A program made the translations under genes and the position numbers. Below, one piece after another: positions 9,973 through 21,799 of a stretch of DNA of 64,000 nt (position 1 is its first letter; every line of letters starts with the position of its first letter). The stretch comes from Exobasidium rhododendri (lineage: Eukaryota; Basidiomycota; Exobasidiomycetes; Exobasidiales; Exobasidiaceae), in NCBI GenBank assembly GCA_026210745.1, contig CP110630.1:3100001-3164000 (forward strand), given 5' to 3'. The notes beneath the pieces are model-generated. The model was not told the DNA's origin and ran no database searches. It saw only the letters and a list, made by a program, of their open reading frames with translations.

Positions 9973-10775
9973 TCACGAGATCGGAAGGCTTGTTGGTGGC
10001 ATACTTTGGGTCTCAGGGCTGGACAAACGAAGAGGAGTTTCACTATCGGTAAGACAGTACCTAAACACACTTCTATTCTGTAGACTCACATGATTGGCGC
10101 AACTGGCTTATTTGATTCAGCCATGAATCTCTGCATAAGCACTCCCATTCCTTTGTTTTTAGAAGATTTCCATCACAGTCAGTATGATGCATTTCCATTT
10201 CCCCTCACCAAGAACGAATTCCTACTCACCCTCGAAGCATCCCAGCAGAATACCACACATTATGCCTGACCCTACTGCCGTCTTTGGACCAGCTACGGAA
10301 GTCACCATCACGTTGGCATTCAGCATATATCTCTATACATCAGCTCTGCCAGGCTTTCCCTCACCTCGAATGGCTAGACTACCACCAGTCATGAAACCCG
10401 CTATGATAGAGTTCCAGTGATCTTCCTTTTGTCGGATACCCTTTACTGTGCAATCATATGTCGAAAACATGGTACCCCAAATACCGAAATTTCCACCCAA
10501 CACTGGCGCCCTCGCCTTTATTGCAGAAAGTGCTCCCGGCAGTCGAGCTCCCTATTTGTTTATAAAAAAAAAGAAGACAAGGTCAATGCTCTCGATCGAT
10601 CTCCTCTCTTTGCACAACATTCAAGCGCTCCTTTCAAACTCACTCTTGGTGAATTTCTGCTTCCTTTGATTCCATGCCAGATGGTTCCACCTATAGCACC
10701 CATACTAAATGCGCCACCAGCATCGTTCAGTATCACCCAGGGACATGGATCTCTCGTTCTATCGCCGTGAGCCAT
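9973..10775 (-). CDS. TIM17: Mitochondrial inner-membrane translocase subunit Tim17
   Basis: Five exons on the minus strand: 10644-10775, 10365-10551, 10230-10292, 10090-10150, 9973-10018; 489 coding bases, 162 residues, the usual Tim17 length. The introns are 52-92 nt with GTGAGT or GTGAGG donors. Exon 1 gives [20 protein letters not shown] and [12 protein letters not shown], exon 2 [20 protein letters not shown] and [11 protein letters not shown], exon 3 [10 protein letters not shown] and [10 protein letters not shown], all hallmark Tim17 segments covering four membrane spans. Tim17 forms the presequence-import channel of the TIM23 complex. The last exon ([15 protein letters not shown]) is the least certain: without that splice the protein would end in PVAPIM after 147 residues. 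Because every exon is short, the gene is easily missed. Confidence 0.93.
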
Positions 10776-11243
10776 GCTGTGTCAGATGCTGCTGTGTTGA
10801 ACACGAGGAAGGAAGAAGGCGATTGCGTCACCGTGACCGTTCCAGAGCTCTCGACTGATACAATACAATGGTATTCGTAGAGTGACAATCACTGACAAAG
10901 GAAAGCATCAAAATTCCATTGGGCCATGTCACGTGCATGCAAAGTCCGCGCTCTTTTTCTGATTTCAACCTGGGATTTGAAAGGTACTTGCTTCAGATTC
11001 ATCTGAGAGGTCGGGAACGACAGGTCTTGGTATGCACAGAGTCAATGGTGCTTTTAAGCATTCTTCAAGCAGGCGAATTTTTTAGATTTTTCATTTCTAG
11101 CGGAGAAGGAGGAGATTTTGGCTTATTTTGTGTGCGGGATTTGAGACAAAGGAGTATCAATAAAAAAGGGAAGAAATGAGGTTGAGGGATAAGGAAAGCG
11201 GAGGAAGGGCGCATGTCAAATGCAGAAAAGCGAGCAATTTCTT
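10776..11243. other. Intergenic region upstream of TIM17, downstream of calnexin
   Basis: About 470 bp carrying the TIM17 promoter and calnexin 3' end. I see no conserved frame; the + strand frames here lack motifs. Confidence 0.4.
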
Positions 11244-13233
11244 CTACTCATCATCTTCGTCCTTTGCAGTGGTGACTTTGCTTCTCTTCTTTACGTCTTC
11301 CTTTGGTGCAACGGCAGTAGACTTTGCTGTAAGTGATGAGGGTCCATCAATCTTCTTTGCAGGCTTTGGAATCGCCGTTGTGGAAACTGGCTTGGATCCA
11401 CTTCCCGCAACTCCACCTATAAATCCGACCAGTCCGATCAGACCCATCACGGCAGCACCAATCAACGCTGCTACACTAGGATTTTCCTTTACGGCACCAA
11501 GTGGGTCTACCTTTGCTGCTTCGGCAAAGTTGAACAGCTTTTGCTTCATCAATTCAAGCCCGTAGGGTCCCTCGACGGCCTTGTCATCTTCAATTTTCTT
11601 TGCATCTTCATCCTTCTTTTCTAGATTCTGTTCGATTGCTAGCTTTTCTTCAAAAGTCTCTCTTGCCAATTGGCGAGCGTCTTCGATGCTGTGTCCCACG
11701 TAGATGTTGTCGAAAAGGATGTCCTCATCCATGGTCCAGATTTCGAATCCGATTCCGGCAATCTTTGAGAAGTAGTTGGGGTTCTTGTCTTCAAAGTAGC
11801 TTGGGTTTGCAATCTTCTTGGGTGCCCATTCACCTTTGTACGCTGGGTTGTCAATCAAAGGAGCAGACCACTTGCCCTTGTACTCTGGATTACGAATCGT
11901 CGGTCGAGTCCAAGGTCCGCAACCGGGTGCTTCCGAGCACTTGGGGTTGGGGACGGTCGGGGCAATCCATTCACCGTCTTCCTCATCTTCCCATTCTTCT
12001 GGCTTAACTGCTTCTGGATCAGAGACAGTCAATGGTTCCGTTTCCAACCATCCTTCTGGCATGATAGCAGCTGCATCCGGGATCTCTGCACTTGCATCTT
12101 CATCCCAGTCATTCGGCTTGACAGCTGATTCATCCGGGATACGGGCAGTCTCGACCCAGTCGGCTGGCTTCTTGTCTTCGGGGTCATCTGCAAGAAAAAT
12201 GGAAGTATTTATCAGCACGCAATCCAGTCACCTCCTCGCACTGGTAGTACTGTACACTTACCAATCTCCTTTTCGGGATTGACCGCAGGTTCAAAGGTCT
12301 CCAACAAAGTTCCATTCTTCTTTGAGTCGTTGTTGATCATGATGTCAAATGTGTTGTCCGGTCGCACAATCAGGGTGTACAATGTGGAGAGCTTGGAGAT
12401 CTTTGCGTAAGGAGCATATTTGACATGCTTTTCTTCAATTTCACCCGAGACCGGATTGGTGTGTCGGAAGATAAAGTGAACCTTGTTGGTGGAGCCACAC
12501 TGGTGTTTTCGGAAGGGCGTGTCAGTAGCGAACGCAGCACAGCATATTAATCAAGCCTGACACCAAGAGACTCACCTTGTCAGGACCGAACATGATGGTG
12601 TAGCTGAGGAGAGGAAAGCACACGTTAGCATGATCATTTCCAAAGACCTTCACATAGAGACACTGATCCACTCACGGAGTCTTATCGGAGAACTCCTTTG
12701 CTTGAATGCCATCTGCACCCTCAGTCAAGAGCTTCATATAGGCACCACCGCAACTTAGACTGTTCTGCAGCTTGACTTCGTATTGAATGACAAGTGGTTT
12801 CCCTTCCAAAGCAGCGGCTTTGGCGTCAACAGCCTTGGCAAATGGTGCAGAGATAGCGTGCTGGGCTGCTTTGGACTTGGCAACGAGACCTGCATCACCA
12901 ATCAAGCCGGGAAATACCGTTGGTTCCTCTACCGACCATTTTCCGACGTACGAAAAGACTTCTCCCCCCGTTTGCTCCTTGGTCGCGCTGGAAGGAGTCC
13001 ATCTACTTTCCCAATCTGGCGTGAACTGCTCCAAGAAGGGAGCTGTGATGGTGGTGGGCTGAGCATGATACCATAGGTAAGCAACTTCAGTATTCATTTT
13101 CTTCTACTGTCCTCTAGTTCTCCGTACCCCTCTCCTCTTGTCTCACCTCAAATGTCTTCCGCTCTACGTCCCCATGGACAGCAGAAGCAGCGAGGGCGAG
13201 ACCTAGAGCAGCTTTCGCAACGTAGTGCTTCAT
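11244..13233 (-). CDS. CNE1: Calnexin, ER lectin chaperone
   Basis: Five exons on the minus strand: 13147-13233, 12676-13058, 12576-12603 (28 nt), 12262-12499, 11244-12187; 1680 bases, 559 residues, normal for fungal calnexin. Exon 1 is a signal peptide ([20 protein letters not shown]). The globular lectin part has [26 protein letters not shown] and [14 protein letters not shown]. The P-domain follows with acidic repeats ([32 protein letters not shown], then GCGPW and [10 protein letters not shown]). A single membrane span ([17 protein letters not shown]) and a basic/acidic cytosolic tail with two KR/KK stretches end it. It binds monoglucosylated N-glycans and retains unfolded glycoproteins in the ER. 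It shares a divergent promoter with THO2 that holds two UPRE-like sites, suggesting unfolded-protein-response control. Confidence 0.96.
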
Positions 13234-13398
13234 GATTGTAAGAAATTGACTTCAATAAGAGTGAGTAATATGATGGGACAGCTTTAAAGAAGGAAGGGCA
13301 GATAATCTACCGTCGATAGCAAGAAGAAGTGCTTCAATCGAAACAGGCGGAAAGGCAGCGTCTTTTTCAGGAAGATTGGCTTGACGATTGGAATCTGC

Positions 13399-13406
13399 TG
13401 ACGTGG
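13399..13406 (+). promoter_or_regulatory. UPRE-like site TGACGTGG upstream of calnexin
   Basis: TGACGTGG, identical to the mammalian XBP1/ATF6 UPRE core, sits 166 nt upstream of the calnexin start. The match is seen; binding by a fungal Hac1/Cib1 factor is inferred. Confidence 0.45.
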
Positions 13407-13485
13407 AATTGCCCGGTGCGCTTCACTGCCCAAATTAGAGCTTTTCCTAAGGCGCTAAAAGAAAGACACAGGTTGCATAAATTTG

Positions 13486-13497
13486 CACGTGACGTGT
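13486..13497 (+). promoter_or_regulatory. CACGTG overlapping a second UPRE-like TGACGTGT
   Basis: CACGTGACGTGT: an E-box (13486-13491) that overlaps TGACGTGT (13490-13497), about 255 nt upstream of the calnexin start and in the same orientation as the site at 13399. It could serve calnexin, THO2 or neither. Confidence 0.4.
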
Positions 13498-13720
13498 ATC
13501 GTCCTCTTCCCACCCCCCCCCCTCCTTCCACCTTTTACGATTCAAGTCCATACGCCAGGAGAAGACTGTCTGGCTGCATCAGTCGTATTCACTTCGGCGC
13601 GGTACTTTTCCAGCCTCCTCTCTCGTTGATTCACCTTTTGCTGCCTTCCTCAGAGGAGGTATCAAGTAGGAGCTTCTTGGCTAGAGAGAGATTGTCAGCT
13701 TAGTTCATACTCGGCTAGTG

Positions 13721-16700
13721 ATGGAGGAGCAGCAATATGGACTCAATGCTACGCCCTCACAAACACGATCATTCATTCACAATTGCTTAGCTACTTGGGA
13801 AGAAGGAGGCAAGGAAAAGGTGTAAGTCAATCTTTGGAAGAGGGAGAAAAGCAAAGGCAAACAAGGCCCATCTTGCGACGACATCGGCTCATTTCAGTCA
13901 CTTACCCCGCCGCTTCTTTTCTTCTTCTTCTTCATCTTCTTCTCTTCTTCTATTTTGAATGACTCAGGCTCGTGGCTCTTCGTTCCGGTCTGCACTCGCT
14001 CTCACAGTCTTCGCAATGTGGGCAAAATTCGCTTTGGACACTGGTGCATGCCTTGCTAAGTGAACATACACTGCAGCCAATCTTGCCGTCATCAATCTTT
14101 TCCTCCCTCTTGAGCCAGCTCATCCGGGAAAGTCAAATCAATGACACGTTAGGCGATGAGCCGAGAGCAAGCTCAAGCAGAGATGTGTCTCCATCAGATA
14201 CTAGTAGCGAGCAAGAATTATCGGACTCACTCTCAAAGGTCATACTCGATGTCATCTGGGCAGTAGACTACGAGATTGATTCTCGAAAGGAATTTGCGCT
14301 TGCGAACACTTGCACGACTTTGATCGGAGATAGGGAAGGTGAAAGCAGTGGAAATAACAGCCTCGACGATGCTTTCAAGGCAGCAAAGTCTGCCCTCGTC
14401 GATGTTGTCAGACATCTTATAGTGAGTAGAGGATAACGAGAAAAGCCGATGTAGAGATGTCTCTTCTTCCTCACCATGTCAATTGCATTGCAGTCCACGA
14501 ACCTTTTGACCAGATTAGCAGTAGCGGAGCGACTAGAGACTGGATTGCTAGCTTTGATTGGTCTAATCGATGACGAGACGGGATTCAATCGAAAGTACGT
14601 TCGACTCAATACTGCCAATTTGTACAAGCAGCAAAAATTCAACCTACTCAGGGAGGAGAACGAGGGCTACTCGGGTCTGATTAGTGAATTGATCGATGGG
14701 ATGGGCCCTCCTATCAGAGGAAAAAGGACGGCGGAGGCTCCTTTCCATCGTGTGATAGAGCAGGAAAGCACAGAGAAGAGAAATATGCGAGCAAAGCGGG
14801 TGATGGACAATGTTTCTGCTCTCATAGGCTTCTTCGATTTGGATCCGAATCGAGTGCTGGACATAATACTTGACGTCTTCTCCACCAATGTGATCCGACA
14901 TTGGCCCTTTTTCCTGGCACTTCTGCAGATTTCTCCCTGGAGCACTAGGAAAGCAAAAAGCTCCGAACGATCGTACGACAACAGCAATGGAATGGACTTG
15001 GATGTGCCGTCTTCAAGCGACGATGTATTTGGAAATGTTGACATGGACTTGAAGGGGGACGACGCAGGTCACAGAGTGTGCGCTCAAGTGTTGGGCTTCA
15101 AGTTCGGCCACTATCAGCAACCAGACGTGTCGGAGCCAGTACCGGAAGGACTCTACCTGATGACTGCCATTCTCCTCCGGGAAGGTCACATTTCCTTTCT
15201 CGATCTTTACAATCACCTCAGCGCGGATGAGAAAGGTATGTCAGCTCTGCACGAAAAGTACAAACAGTCGATGAGTGATAAAGTCATAAGCGCAAGGGGC
15301 AACGCTCTCTCTATGGCCGCGCCCTTGACAGAAGAGAGCAATGGCCTTGGCGGCAGTGATGCGATGAAGGACGGCGGTGGGACGGCTGGAGCAGATGCAA
15401 ACTGCGAACTCCCCAATCAAATCTTGGGTCTACTCAAGGCGATGCTAGGAATTGGTCTGATCAAACATTCACTCGTCATACTGGGAAGATATCCGTGGCT
15501 GTGTGGAGCGTATCCTCAAGTGGCCGATCTTTACAGTCGATTGCTGGACGTTGTCATAGAACCAGCCTACTCCAGTATCTCACTCGCGACGCAGGTTCCC
15601 GTCGTTTGCAACCCATCGATAGCCGTCACCAAGATGCGATACGATACAAAGCGGCAAGAGTTGGTTGCAGCACCACCACCTCAGCTTCGAATAACCTCGT
15701 TGGCACCTGAACCACTTCCGACCTTGACGAGTTACTTCATCTACTTCTACCCTCTTTGGAAGGAGCATCTGCCCCGGTGCTCGACCGGCAACTTGCTCCA
15801 TGATTTTGTTCCTCTGCTTCGAGTATTAGGCCCTCATCTTTGTCGAAATCCGACGCTCTTTCAGAAGATTTGCCGGCTGGGAAAGATTGCGATGAAGACG
15901 GCCTCCAGTCAATCAGAAGATCAGATCGCATGGCTCGAGATTGTGAGGAACTCGTTGTTGCCAGCGCTGACAATGACGACTGGTAATTCTGGCCTTGTAT
16001 CCGAGGTGTGGGCCATCTTACGACAGTTGCCTTACATTGATCGATACAACTTGTACGGCGAATGGAAATACTCCTTGTACAGGCGACCCGAGCTGCGAGC
16101 AAGGCAAGCCGAGACGGAAAAGGAAGCCAAGGGGATCTTGAAACGGATCAGTAGCGACAATGTCAAACAATCAGGTCGAGCTCTAGCAAAGTCGTCTCAC
16201 ACCAATCCCACAATCTTCTTTACAGTGGCCTTGAATCAGATTCAGTCCTATTCGAACCTGATTGCACCCATTGTAGAGAGTGCAAAGTACTTGACGCACT
16301 TTGAATACGACGTCTTTGGATTCAATCTAGTCGACGCTCTTAGCAATCCAGAGAAAGAGAGAACGAAGCAGGACGGAACGAGCACCAGTATGTGGTTGCA
16401 AAGCCTGGCCGCTTTCACCGGAACTCTCTACAAGCGTTACGCCATGATGGATTGCTCCCCCGTGCTGCAGTACATTGCAAATCAACTCAAGGAAAATAAC
16501 TCGAAAGATCTCGTCATCATTCGAGAACTGATCCTGAAGATGGCTGGTATCGAGCCGCTCGCCAATCTATCCGACAGTCAGATAGCGGCGTTGAGTGGCG
16601 GCAGATTACTACGGATGGAAGCTATGATGGTTGCCAACGCATCTATTGCCACACCAGCAAGGGTTCAATTCAAGAAAAGTGGAGCAAGATTACTCCAGGC

Positions 16701-19700
16701 CCTGATGGAAAGTCGAATGGCCATCCCTCTGCTGATCCTGATTGCTCAGCAAAGACAAGCCTGCATTCACCTGGTAGCAACCAGTGAAGCCCACTTGAAG
16801 TATCTGGGCAACCTGTTCGATACTTGTCAGGAGATCCTCTTTCAATACGTGGAATTTATCCACAATCAGCTGGAGGCGCAAGCTTACTCTGAGTTGATTC
16901 CAAGCATTCCTGATCTGTGCACGAGATTCGAAGTGGAACCTTCCATTGCTTTTCACATAGCTCGACCGAGACTGCTGTTGAACTTGCGCACGATGGAGGC
17001 AAGCGAGAATGAAGAAAGGCTGCGCAAAGTAGTCTTGGCGAGCAAGTTGAAGAGTAGCGCTACGAAGAATTTTTCACCGCAACCGGCAGAGGAAGATGAG
17101 ACGATGAGGGACGTCGATGAGGTGACTGTGCCAGAAGAAGCGGTGGAGTCTGCCAAAGGAAGAGTGGTAGAGACCAGTCCTCCTGATGCTGCTGGTGCTG
17201 CTGCTGCTGCTGCAGCTGTCGACGACTCAACGCCTGCAGTGGATGCTGTGGCTCCAGTGACGCCGGAAGGACCTATATGGAAAGCCGGACTTGCAGAAGC
17301 TGTTGCAGTGGCAGAGGCAGTCTTGCCAGAGGAAGCAAAGGACATCATTGGACTGCACTTCTACGCCACCTTTTGGCAACTGGGTCTGGCTGACATAACC
17401 GTTCCGACGGAAAGGTATGAACAGGAAGTACGATCTTTACAGCTGATCATTGATCAGAACCCAGAGGGGGGAAGGAAGTCCATCCATAAAGCTCGCATTC
17501 AAGCTCAAGATATGCACAATCAACTTCGAGCCGAACTACGCGAGCAGACTCTATCTCATGCCACTACAAGGAAGAGGCTCTTGCTCGAGAAGAATTATTG
17601 GTTTGCCGACCAGCCCAATCGATCCGACATTGTCTTCAAGCTGATGCAGCACTGCGTTGTACCTCGGGCCATTCTTTCGCCCACCGATGCAATCTTTGCG
17701 GGAAAATTCATTCGTCTGATGCACCTTAATGGAACGCGCAACTTTTCCTCCCTGACGGCGTATGACAAGATTGTCATTGACCAGGTTGCGCCGTTGATCT
17801 TCTCCAGCACTGAGAATGAGATTCGCAACTATGCCAGGTTCTTACAAGTCGTCCTGGCAGATCTAATTACGTGGTACAAAGACGAAAACAAATTTGTGAA
17901 GGAAGCGTACGGAGACAACTTGCCCGGCTTCCAGATGAGGTGGGCCGATCGACACGGCGGAGAGGCGATCCCAAGAGGAGATATGCTAACATTTGAGAAC
18001 TTCAAGACGGTGATGAACAAATGGCAGAACATGCTAAAGTCGATCTTTTGCGAATGTCTTGCTTCGAAGGAGTACATGAGGATCCGCAACACGATCGTGA
18101 TCATGACCAGGATTGCCAGGCAGTTTCCCATGTTTGAATCACATGGGATCGAGCTGGTAGAGAGTGTGACGTTGATGAGCAAGGAGGAAGATCGAGGCGA
18201 TCTCAAGATTCTAGGGCAGGGGCTACTGGCAACGCTGAAGAAGCAACAAAAGGGATGGATTGCAATCAAGAAGAGGGTGGTGGTCGTAGACTCTTCCACA
18301 CCCGCGACGACGGAGAGAAAGGGCACAGCAGCGACACCAACAAACGAAAAGGCAGAGTCGACAAGATCAGGTGCGGCCACGCCCATCGTCGCAGAGAAGG
18401 AAAAGATGGAAGCGGCAAGTAAGGCTTCGCCAAGCGATCCTATGAAAGTAGAAGACAACGTCGCCGGAGGTAAGGGAGATCAGGTGGAAAACGGCAGCAA
18501 TGGGCCAGGAAAGGTCGAAGGAGAGTCTGGGAAAGCAGAGTCCCATACTCAGGATACATCAGCAAGCTCAAATCGACCGTCCCTCGACCGGAAAGCAAGC
18601 GCAACACCGACAAACGTACGAGGTAACGGACCACGATCTCCGAGTGTATCGGCTGCTCGACAAGCTGCTCTGGAGAGCTTGAATTCCGGCATGAATCCAC
18701 CTAGAGCAGCGGCGACGACGGCAAGTGCCCAAGCCTCTCGAGCTCGTCAATCTGGCTCACAACGGGAGAGAGATCCTCCCGGCTCTTCCACTGTTCCCAC
18801 TCGACATTCAGATCGGGACAACGAAGCAAGCAGAGCTCAGCGCTCTCCCCGTAGTGTCACTGCTTCAAGAGACCCTTCACCGAGTAGGGCACCGAATAGC
18901 GTGCGAAGTGGGGTGACCGAATACCATGAATCGAGAAAGACTAGTCGAGTGGGAAGTCGCACTACCAGTCGAGCGGGGAGTGAAGAGGCTGTCGCCAAGA
19001 AAGATGAGGTAGGCAACAGCAGCAACAGCAGCAACAGTCGCAGTGAACGAGAGAGAGAGCGGGAAAGAGATCGTTCATCATCCAGTCGACGTGAACGAGA
19101 CTCTAGAGATCGTCAAGTGAGCAGTCGTGGTGAAGATACGAGAGAGAAGGATCGAGAGAGGGACAGAGATCGCAGCCGCCGCCGAGAAAAGGACAGCAGG
19201 GAGAGTGGTAGCAGCGGTAGTGGAAAGGGGCGAGGGGAAGATCGAGAAGCAGAAAGTCGTAGCAGTGATCGTGATCGTGGTACTCGTGAAAAGGGTGAGC
19301 GAGAGCGAGAGCGAGATCGTGACTACCCCAAACCACACGATAGCAAAGCCGAAGACGACCGTACAAAGCTACCCCCAACCGGACCAAGACTCGGCTCAGA
19401 CAACGGCAGTCGGAGGAATAGCGACTACACTCGTGATCGCAAAGACACCCATCGAAACTCTCCCAGGCAATCTACTCTTTCTCAGCAGCATGAAGCGCAG
19501 TCAGATTTGATAACACGCAAAGGCCATGCATCGACGGTCCCTACTCAAGGACAGAGTGCTGCGCGCGAAATAATGCCTGAATCGAAAGAGGAGACTGGCG
19601 GCCATAGTCCTCCTTCATCTGGGAGGAAGAGAAGCTTAGCAGATAGATTGGCATCCATCAACGGTAACAATGGCTCAGCCAGTCCATCTCCTCTCACGAT

Positions 19701-20211
19701 GAACGAGGACGAGTCAAACAAAAGACTTAAAACCAGTCGAGACCGATTCGCTGAAGAGGTAGAGGCAAAGCAAGACTCTGCCAATAGCGGCAGTACTGGC
19801 AGTGGGGGAGTACTTGATCAGCACGCAAGTCCTCGCCTCGACACATCAATGGAGCCAAGCCAAACACAGCAGGGCATCTCGATTCATGGGCAAGGAAGGA
19901 GTAGTGCGTCACATAGCTATGCACGAAGAGACACGGGTCGAACAACTAATCAAGGTCGAGGAGGAAGCAATGTACAACACGAGCATCAGCAGCAGCAACA
20001 CGAGCCACCTCGTCAACCACACCATCAACATCGTCCACAGCAAGATAGCTATCCTCCTCGCCATGATGAAAGACGTGGCGGCGATCGATTGGTGTCGAGC
20101 AGTGGCGGGCGTGGGGGCGGTAACAACTTCAATCGAGGAAACGGTGTAGAGGGGGCGGAGAAGGCAAAAGACCAGAGACGTCGAGAAAGGCGCTCCGGGC
20201 AGGACTACTAA
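13721..20211 (+). CDS. THO2: THO complex subunit 2 (Tho2)
   Basis: Three exons: 13721-13821, 13968-14421, 14494-20211; 6273 bases, 2090 residues. The introns are 146 and 72 nt and phases join cleanly (KEKV|LVALRSG, RHLI|STNLLT). Long alpha-helical THOC2-type regions include RVMDNVSALIGFFDLDPNRV, DVFSTNVIRHWPFFLALLQ, IDRYNLYGEWK, THFEYDVFGFN and TSSMWLQSLAAFTG, all typical of Tho2. THO couples transcription elongation to mRNP packaging and export with TREX and limits R-loops. From about residue 1330 the protein is disordered and strongly charged, with RERERERDR, RS and RD blocks like an RNA-binding tail, then a His/Gln-rich stretch and a terminal RGG-like part. A short Ala run interrupts about residue 920. 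The first exon ATG is the only upstream start in phase. Confidence 0.92.
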
Positions 20212-20480
20212 ATTGTGTACTTTGACCTTCTCTGCTCCTAAATACATACTCTTCTTTTGTGATGTTCTCTCTCTGCACTGATAGTGGTAGTCACGGCAAG
20301 GCTGGGCTTTGCCTAGGACTATGAGATAAGGATGATCTATTTCTATTTGTGTCTAGTCAGACTGTGTGGTTTGTGTGATACCTTCTATACACGCCATCTA
20401 TAAAGTCGAATCTACGTCATGCGACCTTCTAACGTCTCTAGAAGTGGTCTCTTTCTTCTATGCATGTCCATCTCTGACCT

Positions 20481-21799
20481 TTACTTGCTGTTTTCAATCT
20501 CGGCGCTGGTGGCGAACACAAACGGTCGACCACCATCAGCGGCGGTTTCGAAAGCTTTGAAATTTTCAGCAGGCACTCCCAATTCGAGAAGTTTGCCGTA
20601 CACCTTGCTGAATTCGTCGAAAAAGTCGTCTTCCGATTTCGCATAGCGTACGACGTGCTTCTTGAAGCTTGGGTCTTCCACGAGTGCCATGTCGGTAGCT
20701 GCAGAGGTGGTGGAGGTCCAAGAGTCAGTGAAACACGTCTAACGCTTCTCGATCTCTATCCCGCCCCCCCCCCCCCCCGCCCCCTTTCCCAAACCAAACA
20801 CGATAGTCAAAACTTACTCAACATCATCAGGCCACCGGTGCTCTTGTCTTGGTACTGCTTTGGTCCAGCCCACTTCCTGAAGCTCCATTTCTCATTCAAA
20901 AGAAGATTGTAGTACTCGTTGGTGAAACTGGTGGGTGCGTGAGACCAAGGTCCATCGAAACCTGATCGATCAGCGTGGCACCTTCCGAGAGCGTGAGCAC
21001 CACTGAGTGCAACAATCTCCTGGTCATTGAAGCCCATTCGATAGAAGATGTGTCGGAGATGATCTGGTCCCTTGTCACCGTCAGGCAGTCGACCATCAGG
21101 TGTGCAGTGTTCTTCGAGCTTGTCAGAGCGACCCGGGCGCCAAGGGATCTTTGGTCCACCCATCTCTTGAACGGCAACAATACCACCCAACGTCCAGAGG
21201 TCAGAGTAGGTGATCCAGGGGTGTTTTTTGTGTACCGTCTCCATGAATTCACGAGGGTGAATGAGTCCCGCATTAGCTCCATGGTTGGCTTCGGGAGCAA
21301 ATCTCATGGTGGCACCATTACTACCACCCGTGTTGGTGTCCTTGCAGTATGTTCCGGACGCATGCCATGCCAGTCGAACGAGAACAGGACCAAAGCTTCC
21401 ATCGTCGTACTTTTCGTCTCTCTCCAATTCGTTGGCAATCTCGTTGTAGACTTCTTGGTAATCTGCAAAAGAGCCGACTCCGGTTTGATTGGCTGATTTA
21501 GCCTTGGCACCACCCAGCTTGGAAGCACCTCGACCAACGCCTACGTCGAGCAGGTCTTTCTTTCCATCTTGATTGTAGAAGTAGAAACCAGCGCCACCAG
21601 CAAACAGGACACCAGCGGCGACGAGTACGTTTGTGCCGCTAACCTTGGAGCCGCCGGAAGTGCCACCGGAGGGTGCGGTGGAATAGGGTCGCACAGCAGG
21701 CAAACGACGAGGCAACGGTGCGACGTGTGCATTCTGCTTCAATGCTAGACCGGCGTTGGCTCGGAGTCGCAATGGCAGGGTTGATCGCATGGCAGCCAT
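20481..21799 (-). CDS. CCP1: Cytochrome c peroxidase, mitochondrial
   Basis: Two exons: 20818-21799 and 20481-20698, 399 residues. The N-terminus is basic and Ala/Leu-rich ([19 protein letters not shown]), followed by one membrane-type segment ([19 protein letters not shown]), the layout of intermembrane-space CCP. The heme peroxidase core shows the distal Arg-Trp-His in [14 protein letters not shown], the proximal His in [13 protein letters not shown], and [20 protein letters not shown]. The second exon ends with [15 protein letters not shown] and a Lys C-terminus. It reduces H2O2 with electrons from cytochrome c. The 119-nt intron contains a run of 15 C. Divergent from the S-adenosylmethionine synthetase gene across about 0.9 kb. 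Confidence 0.96.
20764..20778 (+). repeat. Poly-C run in the CCP1 intron
   Basis: Fifteen C in a row flanked by CCG and GCCCC, inside the only CCP1 intron. Such runs are prone to sequencing slippage, but the flanking exons stay in frame whatever its length. Confidence 0.9.

Noticed and set aside
19078-19510. Open frames on both strands over the THO2 charged tail
   Set aside because: They are shadows of the RE/RD/RS repeat sequence in the THO2 frame.
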